This document shows, one piece after another, positions 44,079 to 53,117 of a DNA stretch of 64,000 bases; within the stretch, counting starts at the first letter, position 1, and each line of letters opens with the position of its first letter. The DNA comes from Pararcticibacter amylolyticus (lineage in GTDB: Bacteria > Bacteroidota > Bacteroidia > Sphingobacteriales > Sphingobacteriaceae): NCBI RefSeq assembly GCF_003130405.1, contig NZ_QEAS01000001.1, forward strand, positions 269,314 through 333,313. The letters run 5' to 3'. Below the pieces are notes generated by a model that was not told the origin of the DNA, made no database searches, and saw only the letters and a list, made by a program, of their open reading frames with translations. The translations under genes were made by a program, and so were the position numbers.

Positions 44079-45929
44079 ATGAAGAAGAGAAGTATCAGCC
44101 TTATTATCGGATTGATGAGTGCGGCCCTGTTGGGGGTAATGGGTATGCAATACTATTTCATAAGAGAATCTTACCGGCAGAAATCTCAGCTTTTTGATCT
44201 TTCTGTGAATAACTCCCTGAGCGAGGTAACTAAAAAGCTTGCAAAAAGAGATGCTATGCTTTTCGTAAAGCGGAAAGCACAGGCGGATGAGCAGTTAAAA
44301 AACTCAAGGGAAAAAAGAAGGGAACAGGAAGCTGCACGCCGCCAGGCTGAAGAATTTGTTGCGCGGATAAAAGGGCTGAATAACCGGATCGAACGGGATT
44401 TTAAAAAGAGGGACAGTATTCTCAGAAGCAGCTTCCCCAGGGTGATGACAATAGACAATGATTTTTACGAAACATACCTCAGGGATCCGGGTCAGAGGAG
44501 CAAAGTATCCCTCAGGATTAAAATGCATCAGTCTGTTGACGATTATGGGCAGGTATTTCAGAATGAAGTACACGAACTGTATGTGGAGAACGGCGACGTT
44601 CAGAAAATGCAGAAATCCGGAAAGAGAAATGCCGATACCGTTTATTATCTTATTGAAGATCCTGTAGCCGGACTGAGGGTAGTGTCACTGCCCCGCAGAA
44701 ACCCTACGCTGAATAAGCAGCTAAAAAAAGAGCAGGAAAAGCACGAGTCGGAAAGGCTCGCCAGGCTGATGGAAGAGGAGAAAAGAAAAGAAGTAAAGAA
44801 CATCAACCGATTTTTCAAATCTGCCACATCCAGCCATAAATCTGCGCTGTTTGAAGATCTGGCCAATGAATATGAACAATTTGACATTCCCTTGCTAAGC
44901 CGGATTAATCCAATTGTAGTAGACACCTTACTTCGGTCTGAACTTTTAACAAGGGGCATTAATTTACCCTATAATTACAGGATCGGCTCTGCAAATTCTG
45001 ATTCACTGTTGTTCGCAAACGACAAAACAGGGGTTTTTGATAATGACAACACTTATTCTACTACCCTTTTCCCGAAAGAAATTATCCATGATTCCGGTAT
45101 TCTAAGCATCACTTTCCCCCAAAAAAGCAGATATCTGATTCAAAACATGAATTTTATTCTGGCTTCTTCCGCCAGTCTTCTTATCGTAATGATTGGATGT
45201 TTTGCATTCACGATCCTGACGATCTTCAGGCAGAAAAAGATCTCAGAGATGAAGACTGATTTCATCAATAATATGACGCATGAGTTTAAAACTCCTGTCG
45301 CGACTATCATGATCGCCAGTGAGGCGCTGAAGGATCCTGAAATTACGGAGGACCAAAACAGGATACAGCGACTGGCTGGGATCATATACGACGAAAACGT
45401 TCGTCTTGGGAACCACATTGAAAGGGTATTGAACATTGCGAAAATAGACAGAGACGATCTCAAGCTCGAGTTTAAACCTCTTGATATGAATGACCTCATT
45501 TCTGCAATTGCTGATAGTATGCAACTTCAATTTGCAAAGAAAGAAGCAAAGGTTTCTGTCAATCTCAATGCGTCCCATTCTGAGGTAAAAGGGGACGAAC
45601 TTCATTTAAGCAATGTTATCTTCAATCTGATAGACAATGCACTGAAGTACAGTAAAGGGACGCCGGAGATCAGCATAAGCACAGCCAATACAGGAAAAAA
45701 CCTAATTATAAAGGTGACTGACAAGGGAATCGGAATGAATAAAGACCAACTGTCGAAGATATTCGAGCAGTTCTACAGAATTCCCACCGGAAATCTCCAT
45801 GATGTGAAGGGATTTGGATTGGGTCTTAGCTATGTAAATAACATTGTAAAAAGACATCATGGAAGCGTAAAGGTTAAGAGTGAAAAGGATAAAGGTTCGG
45901 AATTCGAAATTATCCTGCCGGCAGTCTGA
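44079..45929 (+). CDS. Sensor histidine kinase with large periplasmic sensor
   Basis: About 616 residues. A first membrane helix (about 5-27) and a second (about 356-382, ILASSASLLIVMIGCF) bracket a charged periplasmic domain rich in Lys, Arg and Glu, including coiled-coil-like stretches (KNSREKRREQEAARRQAEE). Then HisKA with H401 in NMTHEFKTPVATI and an ATPase domain with VIFNLIDNALKYSK, DKGIGMN and GFGLGLSYVNNI. The adjacent OmpR-type regulator, 73 bases downstream, is its partner. The signal is unknown; the basic sensor could contact envelope polymers, which is speculation. Confidence 0.92.
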   Translation: MKKRSISLIIGLMSAALLGVMGMQYYFIRESYRQKSQLFDLSVNNSLSEVTKKLAKRDAMLFVKRKAQADEQLKNSREKRREQEAARRQAEEFVARIKGLNNRIERDFKKRDSILRSSFPRVMTIDNDFYETYLRDPGQRSKVSLRIKMHQSVDDYGQVFQNEVHELYVENGDVQKMQKSGKRNADTVYYLIEDPVAGLRVVSLPRRNPTLNKQLKKEQEKHESERLARLMEEEKRKEVKNINRFFKSATSSHKSALFEDLANEYEQFDIPLLSRINPIVVDTLLRSELLTRGINLPYNYRIGSANSDSLLFANDKTGVFDNDNTYSTTLFPKEIIHDSGILSITFPQKSRYLIQNMNFILASSASLLIVMIGCFAFTILTIFRQKKISEMKTDFINNMTHEFKTPVATIMIASEALKDPEITEDQNRIQRLAGIIYDENVRLGNHIERVLNIAKIDRDDLKLEFKPLDMNDLISAIADSMQLQFAKKEAKVSVNLNASHSEVKGDELHLSNVIFNLIDNALKYSKGTPEISISTANTGKNLIIKVTDKGIGMNKDQLSKIFEQFYRIPTGNLHDVKGFGLGLSYVNNIVKRHHGSVKVKSEKDKGSEFEIILPAV

Positions 45930-46002
45930 ACATTTGCTACAGGAGATCCATGCAGATATATTTTATAAGTTACGTTGTAGAATTATTAAGAGATAATTAT
46001 AA

Positions 46003-46692
46003 ATGAAGAAAATTTTACTGGTAGAAGACGACCCGAATCTTGGTTTGCTCCTTCAGGATTACCTGGAGCTGAAAGGCAAGTATAAAGTTGTTCTGGCTAA
46101 GGACGGAGAAGAGGGCTTAGAAATTTTTACTAAAGAGAATTTTGATCTGTGTATCCTGGATGTGATGATGCCTAAGAAAGACGGCTTTTCTCTCGGAAAA
46201 GATATAAGGAAAATAAACCCTGTTGTTCCGATCATTTTTGCAACCGCCAAAACAATGATCGAGGACAAATCAGAGGCATTTAATCTTGGCGGGGACGATT
46301 ATATAACAAAACCCTTCAGGATTGAAGAACTTCTGTTACGGATTAATGCTCTGCTTAAAAGAGTCTCTAACAATGAGAGCAAACCAGAGGAACAGGACAA
46401 ATTCCAGATCGGCGACTACCAGTTTGATTACAAAGGGCAGATAATCAGAAAAGACGATAATCAGCAAAAGGTTTCTACCAAGGAAGCTGAACTGCTGCGG
46501 CTCTTATGTTTAAAAAAGAATAATGTTCTGACGCGCGAAGAAGCGCTTATCAGCATCTGGCATGATGATAATTATTTCAATGGCAGAAGCATGGACGTCT
46601 TTCTTAGTAAGCTGAGAAAGTATCTTAAAGATGATCCGAAAGTGGAGATTATTAACGTACATGGAAAAGGATACAAATTAATTGTTAACTAA
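46003..46692 (+). CDS. OmpR-family response regulator
   Basis: A 229-residue regulator: receiver with acidic pair E8-D9-D10 and acceptor D53 (CILDVMMPKKDG), T-A-K switch residues, then a winged-helix DNA-binding domain (about 125-225) with TKEAELLRLLCL and RSMDVFLSKLRKYLKDD. It pairs with the upstream kinase. A 35-base gap separates it from the His/Cys-rich protein gene, whose promoter carries a Zur-like palindrome, so the two are probably controlled separately. Confidence 0.94.
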   Translation: MKKILLVEDDPNLGLLLQDYLELKGKYKVVLAKDGEEGLEIFTKENFDLCILDVMMPKKDGFSLGKDIRKINPVVPIIFATAKTMIEDKSEAFNLGGDDYITKPFRIEELLLRINALLKRVSNNESKPEEQDKFQIGDYQFDYKGQIIRKDDNQQKVSTKEAELLRLLCLKKNNVLTREEALISIWHDDNYFNGRSMDVFLSKLRKYLKDDPKVEIINVHGKGYKLIVN

Positions 46693-46698
46693 ATCAAT

Positions 46699-46729
46699 AT
46701 TTTTAATGTAACTTTGCTGCATTAAAAAT
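46699..46729. promoter_or_regulatory. Zur/Fur-like 31-bp palindrome over a promoter and start codon
   Basis: Two 14-base half-sites, ATTTTTAATGTAAC and GCTGCATTAAAAAT, flank a central TTT; the halves match at 12 of 14 positions as inverted copies. The centre contains TAACTTTG, a -7 element (46709-46716), and the right end overlaps the ATG at 46728. A bound repressor would block the promoter. Size and core (TGyArC-TTT-GyTGCA) resemble Fur-superfamily, Zur-type operators. Confidence 0.6.
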
Positions 46730-47087
46730 GAAGATTCTGCATAAGTCAATCAGGGTTGTTTTGTCATGGGTATTCCTGCTGCATTTTTCAGCGGTTACCC
46801 TGTCCCTTGATTTTCTGCACGATCATTCTTCGGAAACCACCTGTCAGGATTTGGCCAGGCATGGCTCATGCAGCCACAAGTCCCATCTTTCCAACAATTC
46901 ATCATGCTGGGTCTGTTTAGCTCATTTCCAGAAAGAAGCAATTAAACCAAATGAGACAGGGATTGATATTAACAGTATTCCCCTCACTGGCTTTCTGCAT
47001 CCTGACTACACATGCATCTTTATTTCAAATGACTCCTTACTACTTTCTTTAAGAGGCCCGCCCCCTGCTCCTTCATTCGGGGGTTGA
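46728..47087 (+). CDS. His/Cys-rich exported small protein, probably metal-related
   Basis: A 119-residue protein with a hydrophobic leader (about 8-27, VVLSWVFLLHFSAVTLSL) and a short mature part with metal-ligand clusters: FLHDHSSETTC, HGSCSHKSHLS, SCWVCLAHF. It ends in LRGPPPAPSFGG, an ending style seen in DUF2946-like proteins near TonB receptors. It is followed by a TonB-dependent receptor after 115 bases. It may bind zinc or copper at the membrane. Not a recognised named family; the metal is inferred from composition and operator. Confidence 0.7.
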   Translation: MKILHKSIRVVLSWVFLLHFSAVTLSLDFLHDHSSETTCQDLARHGSCSHKSHLSNNSSCWVCLAHFQKEAIKPNETGIDINSIPLTGFLHPDYTCIFISNDSLLLSLRGPPPAPSFGG

Positions 47088-47202
47088 TGATCGACCCTAT
47101 CAATCATATTTAGGAATCAACACTAAAAGCAGACTCGGGCGGCATTTACGCCAGTTATACCTGTTTAATCACCCTGCCATTCATTTTAGCACACAATTAA
47201 AG

Positions 47203-49506
47203 ATGAAAACATTCTCATTTTATATTTCCCTGTTCATTTCATTCCTGGCTTTTACTGCCAGAGCCGATGCCCCGCCGATCAGGGGAACGGTAACGGACGT
47301 CGCTACCGGAAATCCTCTTCCCGGTGCTACCCTATCTATTCCTGAGCTTAGAATCTCGGTGGTTACCAACCAGAAAGGCGAGTACTTTTTTCCTTCTCTA
47401 CCTCAAAAAGGCCAGTTTCTGCTGGAAGTAAAGTATATAGGATACAAATCTGTCGCACAGACGGTTGATGTAAGTAAACCTGTTTCTGTTGATTTCAGGC
47501 TGCAAAAAACTGTTATAGAAGTTCAGGAAGTCGTCATTACCGGAACAGCTGCCAGTTCAACCAACAAAAGAAACAGCACTTCTGTCACGGTCCTAAACAA
47601 GGAAGACCTCCTCCGCAAGCCATCTACTACACTGATCGGAGCTCTTGCTACGGTTCCCGGGGTCTCTCAGATCACTACAGGATCTGGAATTGCCAAACCG
47701 GTAATCCGCGGATTAAGTTACAACCGGGTGATCACGCTGTCTGACGGTGTTAAGCAGGAAGGACAGCAATGGGGTGACGAACATGGAATAGAAGTCGACC
47801 AGTATCGCGCCGAACGGGTAGAGATCCTTCGCGGGGCTGCCAGCCTTCTTTATGGCTCTGACGCTATGGGCGGGGTGATCAACATTATTGATCCTCTTCC
47901 TCCTTCTCCCGGGCAAGTAAAGGGGGAGATCCTGAGTAATTATGCAACCAATAATGGTTTAAGCGGTAATTCTGCCATGCTGGAAGGCAATGCAGGCGGA
48001 TTCGTCTGGAGAAGCAGGGCTTCGTATAAAAATGCGTTTGGCTACAATACTCCTGATTACAGGCTTCCGAATACCGGGTTTCATGAAACAAATCTGAGCG
48101 GGCAGCTGGGATTGAACAAGAGCTGGGGGTATATGCACCTGGATCTTTCATCGTTCCGTCAAAAATTAGGTCTTCCTGAATACACCAGAAATGAGGAGGG
48201 CCAGTTTGTGACAGAACCGGAGGATGAAGGTGAAGAAGGATCTGTTATCTCTCCCTCCCTGTACAAAACGCGCAATCTCTTTACCCCTCTGCAAGATATC
48301 CGGCATTATAAAACAGCTCTCAACAGCTACATAGTCCTTGGAGAAGGGAAACTCCGTTCGACACTGGCCTTCCAAAATAATCAAAGACGGGAGCTTGAGG
48401 AAAACGAAACCGACCCTTCCCTGTTCTTCGATCTGAAGACATACAGCTATGATTTTAAATACTACTTCCCGGTAAGAAAAGGCTGGGAGCCCGTTATAGG
48501 CATTTCGGGAGCGTTCCAGAACAACGAGAATAAAGCGGAGGAGCTATTGATCCCTGACTACGACAGCCAGGACATAGGTGCATTTTTATATGCCAAGAAG
48601 AACTGGAAATCTACTACATTCAACGCCGGGCTTCGGTTTGACTACCGGAATATCGACGGGAAACAAATGGAAGAAGACGGCACCCCTAAATTCAGCAACT
48701 TCTCGAACAATTTTTCAAATATAAGCGGTGCGCTGGGTATCACCCATGAGATATCACAGACCGTCAATTTCAAAGCAAATGTTGGAAGTGCCTTCCGGGC
48801 TCCAAATGTAGCCGAACTGAGTACTGATGGAGTGCACGAAGGGACTGAGCGATACGAAGTAGGCAATCCGCAACTGAATCCGGAAAGAAGCTTCTATGCC
48901 GATGCCTCTCTTGAATATCATACAGATAAAGCCAGCGCGTTTGTAAATATTTATAATAACTACATTGATAATTATATTTATCTAAAACAGTTGTCGGAAG
49001 ATGAAATGCTGGACGATCACTATGTTTATCACTACACCCAGGATAATGCAAATCTATATGGGCTGGAAGCTGGAATAACTTTGCATCCTGTATCCCTGAT
49101 CCATTTTGAGAATACTTTCTCGCTGACAAGAGCGAAGAACAATTCGACAAAGAGCGATCTTCCATTTATTCCAGCTCCTGTATTAAGGAATGAACTGAGA
49201 TTTGAGCCAGAAATAAAGAACCTGGATGACAGCTGGATATCAGTCGGCCTTGACAATTTTTTCCGGCAATCGCGCGTAGACCAATTTGAGACTCCGACGG
49301 GCGCATATTCCCTTTTAAACGCCTCTGCCGGAACTACCGTTAAAGCAGGAAAGCAGTCCATTCAGCTTAGCATCACAGCAAGCAATATCCTTGATAAAGC
49401 GTACATAAGCCACTTAAGCAGGTTTAAGAAGGATGGCTTCTGGGATGCAGGAAGAAACATTTCATTTTCTGTACGTGTACCGCTGTCCTTCGGACATGCA
49501 GAATAG
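47203..49506 (+). CDS. TonB-dependent receptor, likely metal uptake
   Basis: A 767-residue outer-membrane receptor. Signal peptide (about 1-22), then a carboxypeptidase-regulatory-like domain (RGTVTDVATGNPLPGATLS; about 25-105), the TonB-box/plug (EVQEVVITGTAASS; SGIAKPVIRGLSYNRVITL; about 110-235) and a 22-strand beta-barrel to the end. It lacks the SusC length and has no SusD beside it, so it is a classic siderophore/metal type receptor. It follows the His/Cys-rich gene and the Zur-like palindrome, so zinc is the leading but unproved substrate; iron or copper are alternatives. Confidence 0.88.
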   Translation: MKTFSFYISLFISFLAFTARADAPPIRGTVTDVATGNPLPGATLSIPELRISVVTNQKGEYFFPSLPQKGQFLLEVKYIGYKSVAQTVDVSKPVSVDFRLQKTVIEVQEVVITGTAASSTNKRNSTSVTVLNKEDLLRKPSTTLIGALATVPGVSQITTGSGIAKPVIRGLSYNRVITLSDGVKQEGQQWGDEHGIEVDQYRAERVEILRGAASLLYGSDAMGGVINIIDPLPPSPGQVKGEILSNYATNNGLSGNSAMLEGNAGGFVWRSRASYKNAFGYNTPDYRLPNTGFHETNLSGQLGLNKSWGYMHLDLSSFRQKLGLPEYTRNEEGQFVTEPEDEGEEGSVISPSLYKTRNLFTPLQDIRHYKTALNSYIVLGEGKLRSTLAFQNNQRRELEENETDPSLFFDLKTYSYDFKYYFPVRKGWEPVIGISGAFQNNENKAEELLIPDYDSQDIGAFLYAKKNWKSTTFNAGLRFDYRNIDGKQMEEDGTPKFSNFSNNFSNISGALGITHEISQTVNFKANVGSAFRAPNVAELSTDGVHEGTERYEVGNPQLNPERSFYADASLEYHTDKASAFVNIYNNYIDNYIYLKQLSEDEMLDDHYVYHYTQDNANLYGLEAGITLHPVSLIHFENTFSLTRAKNNSTKSDLPFIPAPVLRNELRFEPEIKNLDDSWISVGLDNFFRQSRVDQFETPTGAYSLLNASAGTTVKAGKQSIQLSITASNILDKAYISHLSRFKKDGFWDAGRNISFSVRVPLSFGHAE

Positions 49507-49528
49507 ACGTTCCGGAACATGATATCTG

Positions 49529-49566
49529 AAAAGCCCCGGCAATAATTAATGCCGGGGCTTTTACAT
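49529..49566 (+). terminator. Terminator of the TonB receptor operon
   Basis: A 13-bp perfect stem (49529-49541 with 49550-49562, core agccccggc) and 8-base loop, followed by a short T-containing tail. Confidence 0.85.
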
Positions 49567-49658
49567 TTGAACAATCAAAACCATTCCTTTTAAATACAGT
49601 TACCATTGAGGTGGTACGCAGCTATCAGCGCCACCAGAGAGATGCAATCACACCCGAT

Positions 49659-50633
49659 ATGAAGACAATTCTGCTCTTATTAAATTTGTTGATTCCGCCG
49701 GTTTTATTTGCGCAACCGGATACCCTTTCTATTACGCTCGAAAATGTTCAATATCCCTATCCGGTGAATTTTATCAACATAAATGCAGAAGGACAGGATT
49801 TAAGAATGGCATATATGGACGTCGCGCCTGCCAGCCCGAATGGGAAAACAATTATGCTCTTGCACGGGAAGAACTTTGCCGGTTATTACTGGACAGATGT
49901 TATAAAAGCTCTTTCTGAAAAAGGGTACCGGGTGATTGTTCCCGACCAGCCTGGATTCGGAAAATCATCGAAAGCTTTCATCCATTATAGCTTTCATCTT
50001 CTTGCTAAATTCAACAAGCAGCTTCTGGACAGCCTCGGAATACAAAAAACATCCGTTCTTGGCCATTCCATGGGTGGCATGCTTGCTACACGTTTTGCGC
50101 TTCAGTACCCGGACCGTGTGTCGAAGTTATTGCTTGAGAACCCTATCGGTTTTGAGGATTACCGGACTTTTGTTCCCTACATCACGACGGAGGAACAATA
50201 CATGACAGAACTAAAAACAACTCCTGCCAGTGTCAGAAAATACTATGAATCCTCTTATTTTCCTGTCTGGAAACCAGAATATGATTACCTGGTAAAGATC
50301 GGAGCCGGGGTGGCAAAAAGCGCAGATTTCCCGCGGTATGCAAAAGTATCGGCAATGACCTTTACGATGATCTATGAACAGCCGGTAGTTTATGAATTTA
50401 GCAATTTAAAGGTTCCGGTTGTGCTGTTCATTGGCCTCGAGGACAAAACAATCGTGGGAAAAGCACTCCTTTCAAAAGAAGAGCAATCCAGGCACGGGCA
50501 ATATAAAGTTCTTGGAAAACAAATCGCTTCCAGGATATCCGGATCTAAGCTGATAGAATTCGAAGGTGTCGGACATATTCCGCATATTCAGATCCCGCAA
50601 AAATTTATTTCTTCCCTGACTGCTAATCTCTAA
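49659..50633 (+). CDS. Exported alpha/beta hydrolase
   Basis: About 324 residues from the ATG at 49659, with a signal peptide ending VLFAQ. The nucleophile elbow is GHSMGG, the oxyanion region is MLLHGKNFAGYYW, and the catalytic His is in FEGVGHIPHIQ. The closest look is epoxide hydrolase / haloalkane-type hydrolases of the periplasm; the substrate is unknown. Monocistronic; the next gene begins 18 bases later and may be in the same transcript. Confidence 0.85.
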   Translation: MKTILLLLNLLIPPVLFAQPDTLSITLENVQYPYPVNFININAEGQDLRMAYMDVAPASPNGKTIMLLHGKNFAGYYWTDVIKALSEKGYRVIVPDQPGFGKSSKAFIHYSFHLLAKFNKQLLDSLGIQKTSVLGHSMGGMLATRFALQYPDRVSKLLLENPIGFEDYRTFVPYITTEEQYMTELKTTPASVRKYYESSYFPVWKPEYDYLVKIGAGVAKSADFPRYAKVSAMTFTMIYEQPVVYEFSNLKVPVVLFIGLEDKTIVGKALLSKEEQSRHGQYKVLGKQIASRISGSKLIEFEGVGHIPHIQIPQKFISSLTANL

Positions 50634-50651
50634 TTTAGGCAGCTCTTAGAT

Positions 50652-51305
50652 ATGCAAAAAGAAGAAATAGTTGAATTAACGGTTCGTTTCGTGAAAGATT
50701 CACTGAAGGAAGCTGAGAGTGGCCATGACTGGTGGCATATATTAAGGGTGTGGAATACTGCGAAGGCCATTGCCCTTGAAGAACAGGTAGACGGGCTGAT
50801 TGTGGAACTCGCGTCTCTCCTGCACGATATTGCAGATCCTAAGTTCCACAACGGCGACGAGGAGATTGGTCCTGAAACAGCCAAAAAATTCATGCAGTCA
50901 ATTGGATTACAGCAGGATATAGCATTCCACGTGGAACAGATTATTAGAAATATGTCATTCAAATCCAGCCTTGGAAAGCTTACTTTCCATTCAAAGGAAC
51001 TGGAGGTTGTGCAGGACGCAGACAGACTGGATGCCATAGGTGCCATAGGTATAGCACGGGCCTTTACCTATGGCGGATATAAAAATCGCGAACTCTTTAA
51101 TCCGCAGATCCCCCCAAATCTAAATATGAGCAAAGAGGATTATAAAAAAAACACAGCGCCTACTATCAATCATTTTTACGAGAAGCTTCTTTTGCTGAAG
51201 GATAAAATGAATACTGCTGCCGGAAAACGCCTTGCGGAAAAAAGGCATCTTTTTATGGAAGATTTTCTTAATCAGTTTTATGCTGAGTGGAATGGAGAAA
51301 AATAG
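50652..51305 (+). CDS. HD-domain phosphohydrolase (YedJ-like)
   Basis: A 217-residue metal-dependent phosphohydrolase. HD-domain ligands are H30 in GHDWWHILRV, H58-D59 in LLHDIADPKF and an Asp in QDADRLDAIGAIG. Family members similar to YedJ act on nucleotides or cyclic nucleotides, but the substrate here is not known. It precedes the PhoR-like kinase by 12 bases and may be co-transcribed. Confidence 0.9.
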   Translation: MQKEEIVELTVRFVKDSLKEAESGHDWWHILRVWNTAKAIALEEQVDGLIVELASLLHDIADPKFHNGDEEIGPETAKKFMQSIGLQQDIAFHVEQIIRNMSFKSSLGKLTFHSKELEVVQDADRLDAIGAIGIARAFTYGGYKNRELFNPQIPPNLNMSKEDYKKNTAPTINHFYEKLLLLKDKMNTAAGKRLAEKRHLFMEDFLNQFYAEWNGEK

Positions 51306-51317
51306 TATCATTGTATA

Positions 51318-52358
51318 ATGAAACTCAGGGAATTAGTTTTTATAAATGCGTTTGTCGTAGCTCTTACTCTCGCTCTGGTGAATTATTATTTCCAGGGCAA
51401 TATATATGACCTTCTTTTAACTTTTATTATCACCTTAGTGATTTGTTATATCGTGTTCTATTACCTGATAGAGCGGTATATTTATAGTAAAATCAAGCTC
51501 ATTTATAAACTGATCCACAATCTGAAGTTAGGCAAAGACCTCAAGGACGCACTGGGAGAATACGTAAGTGACGATCCTATTAATGACGTGGAAAATGAAG
51601 TAAAAGAATGGGCAAGGGTTAAAAAAACGGAGATAGACGCGCTGAAGCAGCAGGAACAGTTCAGGAGAGATTTCCTGGGGAATATTTCACATGAACTGAA
51701 GACCCCTCTTTTTGCTGTACAGGGTTACATAGAAGCCCTACAGGACGATGCAATGGAGGATCCGGAGCTGGCAAAGCAGTTCCTTGATAAAGCGTCAAAA
51801 AATATCGACAGGCTGAGCCTTTTGATTAAAGACCTCGATTCTATCTCCAAGCTCGAAAGCGGGGAGATGCAATTAAATTATAAGAAGTTCGATCTTACTG
51901 TTCTGATAAAAGAGGTTATTGAACAAATGGAGCTTAAGGCGAAGAGCCAGACGATCGAGCTCATCTTCAAAGATAAATACCACATTCCCACACTTGTATA
52001 CGCTGACAGAGACAAGATCTGCCAGGTGTTGATTAACCTTATAGACAATTCAATAAAATACGGCAAAGAAAACGGGACGACTGCAATAAAGACATTTGAA
52101 CTTCACGATCAGATCCTGGTAGAAGTAACAGACGATGGAGCCGGCATAGAAGAGAAACATTTGCCCAGATTGTTTGAACGGTTTTTCAGAACCGATCAAA
52201 GCCGGTCAAGGCAGATTGGCGGATCGGGTCTTGGTCTCGCGATCGTTAAACATATACTGGAAGCTCATCAGCAAACCATCACAGTACGCAGTACGGAAGG
52301 GCTCGGTTCTACATTTGCGTTTACCCTCGCCAGAGCAAAGAGCAGTTTTCCGATTTAA
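51318..52358 (+). CDS. PhoR-like sensor histidine kinase
   Basis: A 346-residue kinase with two close hydrophobic helices (about 6-24 and 29-50) and almost no periplasmic loop, then a linker, HisKA with H125 in GNISHELKTPLFAVQGY and an ATPase domain with QVLINLIDNSIKYGK, DDGAGIEE and GGSGLGLAIVKHI. This short PhoR form is common in Bacteroidota, where it pairs with an OmpR-type regulator. No regulator is next to it here. The following phosphate transport genes support a phosphate-sensing role. Confidence 0.85.
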   Translation: MKLRELVFINAFVVALTLALVNYYFQGNIYDLLLTFIITLVICYIVFYYLIERYIYSKIKLIYKLIHNLKLGKDLKDALGEYVSDDPINDVENEVKEWARVKKTEIDALKQQEQFRRDFLGNISHELKTPLFAVQGYIEALQDDAMEDPELAKQFLDKASKNIDRLSLLIKDLDSISKLESGEMQLNYKKFDLTVLIKEVIEQMELKAKSQTIELIFKDKYHIPTLVYADRDKICQVLINLIDNSIKYGKENGTTAIKTFELHDQILVEVTDDGAGIEEKHLPRLFERFFRTDQSRSRQIGGSGLGLAIVKHILEAHQQTITVRSTEGLGSTFAFTLARAKSSFPI

Positions 52359-52391
52359 GTTAAGCCCTGGCGCGGTTCAGGAATGTCTTAA

Positions 52392-52415
52392 TTAACAATT
52401 AACATTAACTTAACA
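52392..52415 (+). promoter_or_regulatory. Four TTAAC repeats before the phosphate transport operon
   Basis: TTAACA, TTAACA, TTAACT and TTAACA begin at 52392, 52399, 52405 and 52410, just upstream of the -7 element TACCTTTG (52425-52432). Direct TTAACA repeats are the hallmark of Bacillus PhoP sites, although spacing there is about 11 bases. Candidate phosphate-responsive operator. Confidence 0.4.
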
Positions 52416-52424
52416 TTGTATTGA

Positions 52425-52432
52425 TACCTTTG
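52425..52432 (+). promoter_or_regulatory. Candidate -7 element for the PhoU-like/Pit operon
   Basis: TACCTTTG matches TAnnTTTG, 20 bases before the ATG at 52453. Confidence 0.5.
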
Positions 52433-52452
52433 CTGAGTTTTTAAAGCAATAT

Positions 52453-53100
52453 ATGTCATTAAACAGCATTTTCCAATACTTCGTACCGAAGGACAGGAAG
52501 TTTTTCCCCTTGTTCGAAAAAGCAAGCGGAAACCTTATACATTTAGGAGAAGCATTAAACGAACTGGTTAACTCCTCTGATCCAAACAGGAGAGCAGAAC
52601 TTACCAAAAAAATTGAAGACCTCGAGCATGTAGGTGATGATATCACTCACCAGATCTTTCTTGAACTTGGTAAAAACTTTATAACACCATTTGACCGGGA
52701 AGATATCCACGCCCTGGCTTCAGCTATCGACGACATAGCCGATTTTATTCATGGATCTGCCGCCCGTATGTCGCTTTACAAGGTTACGGATATTACCGCA
52801 CCGTTCACAAAGCTTGCTGAGCTGATCCTTCAGGGATGTATAGATCTGAATAAAGCTGTGGGTGAATTAAAGAACCTGAAGAACATCCGCCTCATAACGG
52901 ATTCCTGTGTACGTATTAACAGCATGGAAAATCAGGCAGACTATGTTTTTGACCGTGCAGTTGCCGATCTGTTTGAATATGAACAAGACACAAAGCTGAT
53001 CATCAAATATAAAGAGATCCTTTCTGCACTGGAAACAGCAACAGACAAATGCGAGGATGCCGCCAATGTATTGGAAACTATTCTTGTAAAGAACGCATAA
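52453..53100 (+). CDS. DUF47/PhoU-like accessory protein of the Pit transporter
   Basis: A 215-residue all-helical protein of the DUF47 (PhoU-like) family. It shows FYFVPKDRKFFPLFEKAS-like start (FVPKDRKFFPLFEKAS), metal-binding type LEHVGDDITHQIFLEL and FDREDIHALASAIDDIADF. DUF47 genes commonly precede pit and modulate phosphate uptake. The Pit gene begins 17 bases after the stop, so they form an operon. Cytoplasmic face of the membrane. Confidence 0.92.
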   Translation: MSLNSIFQYFVPKDRKFFPLFEKASGNLIHLGEALNELVNSSDPNRRAELTKKIEDLEHVGDDITHQIFLELGKNFITPFDREDIHALASAIDDIADFIHGSAARMSLYKVTDITAPFTKLAELILQGCIDLNKAVGELKNLKNIRLITDSCVRINSMENQADYVFDRAVADLFEYEQDTKLIIKYKEILSALETATDKCEDAANVLETILVKNA

Positions 53101-53117
53101 ACTAAAATCAACTAAAA

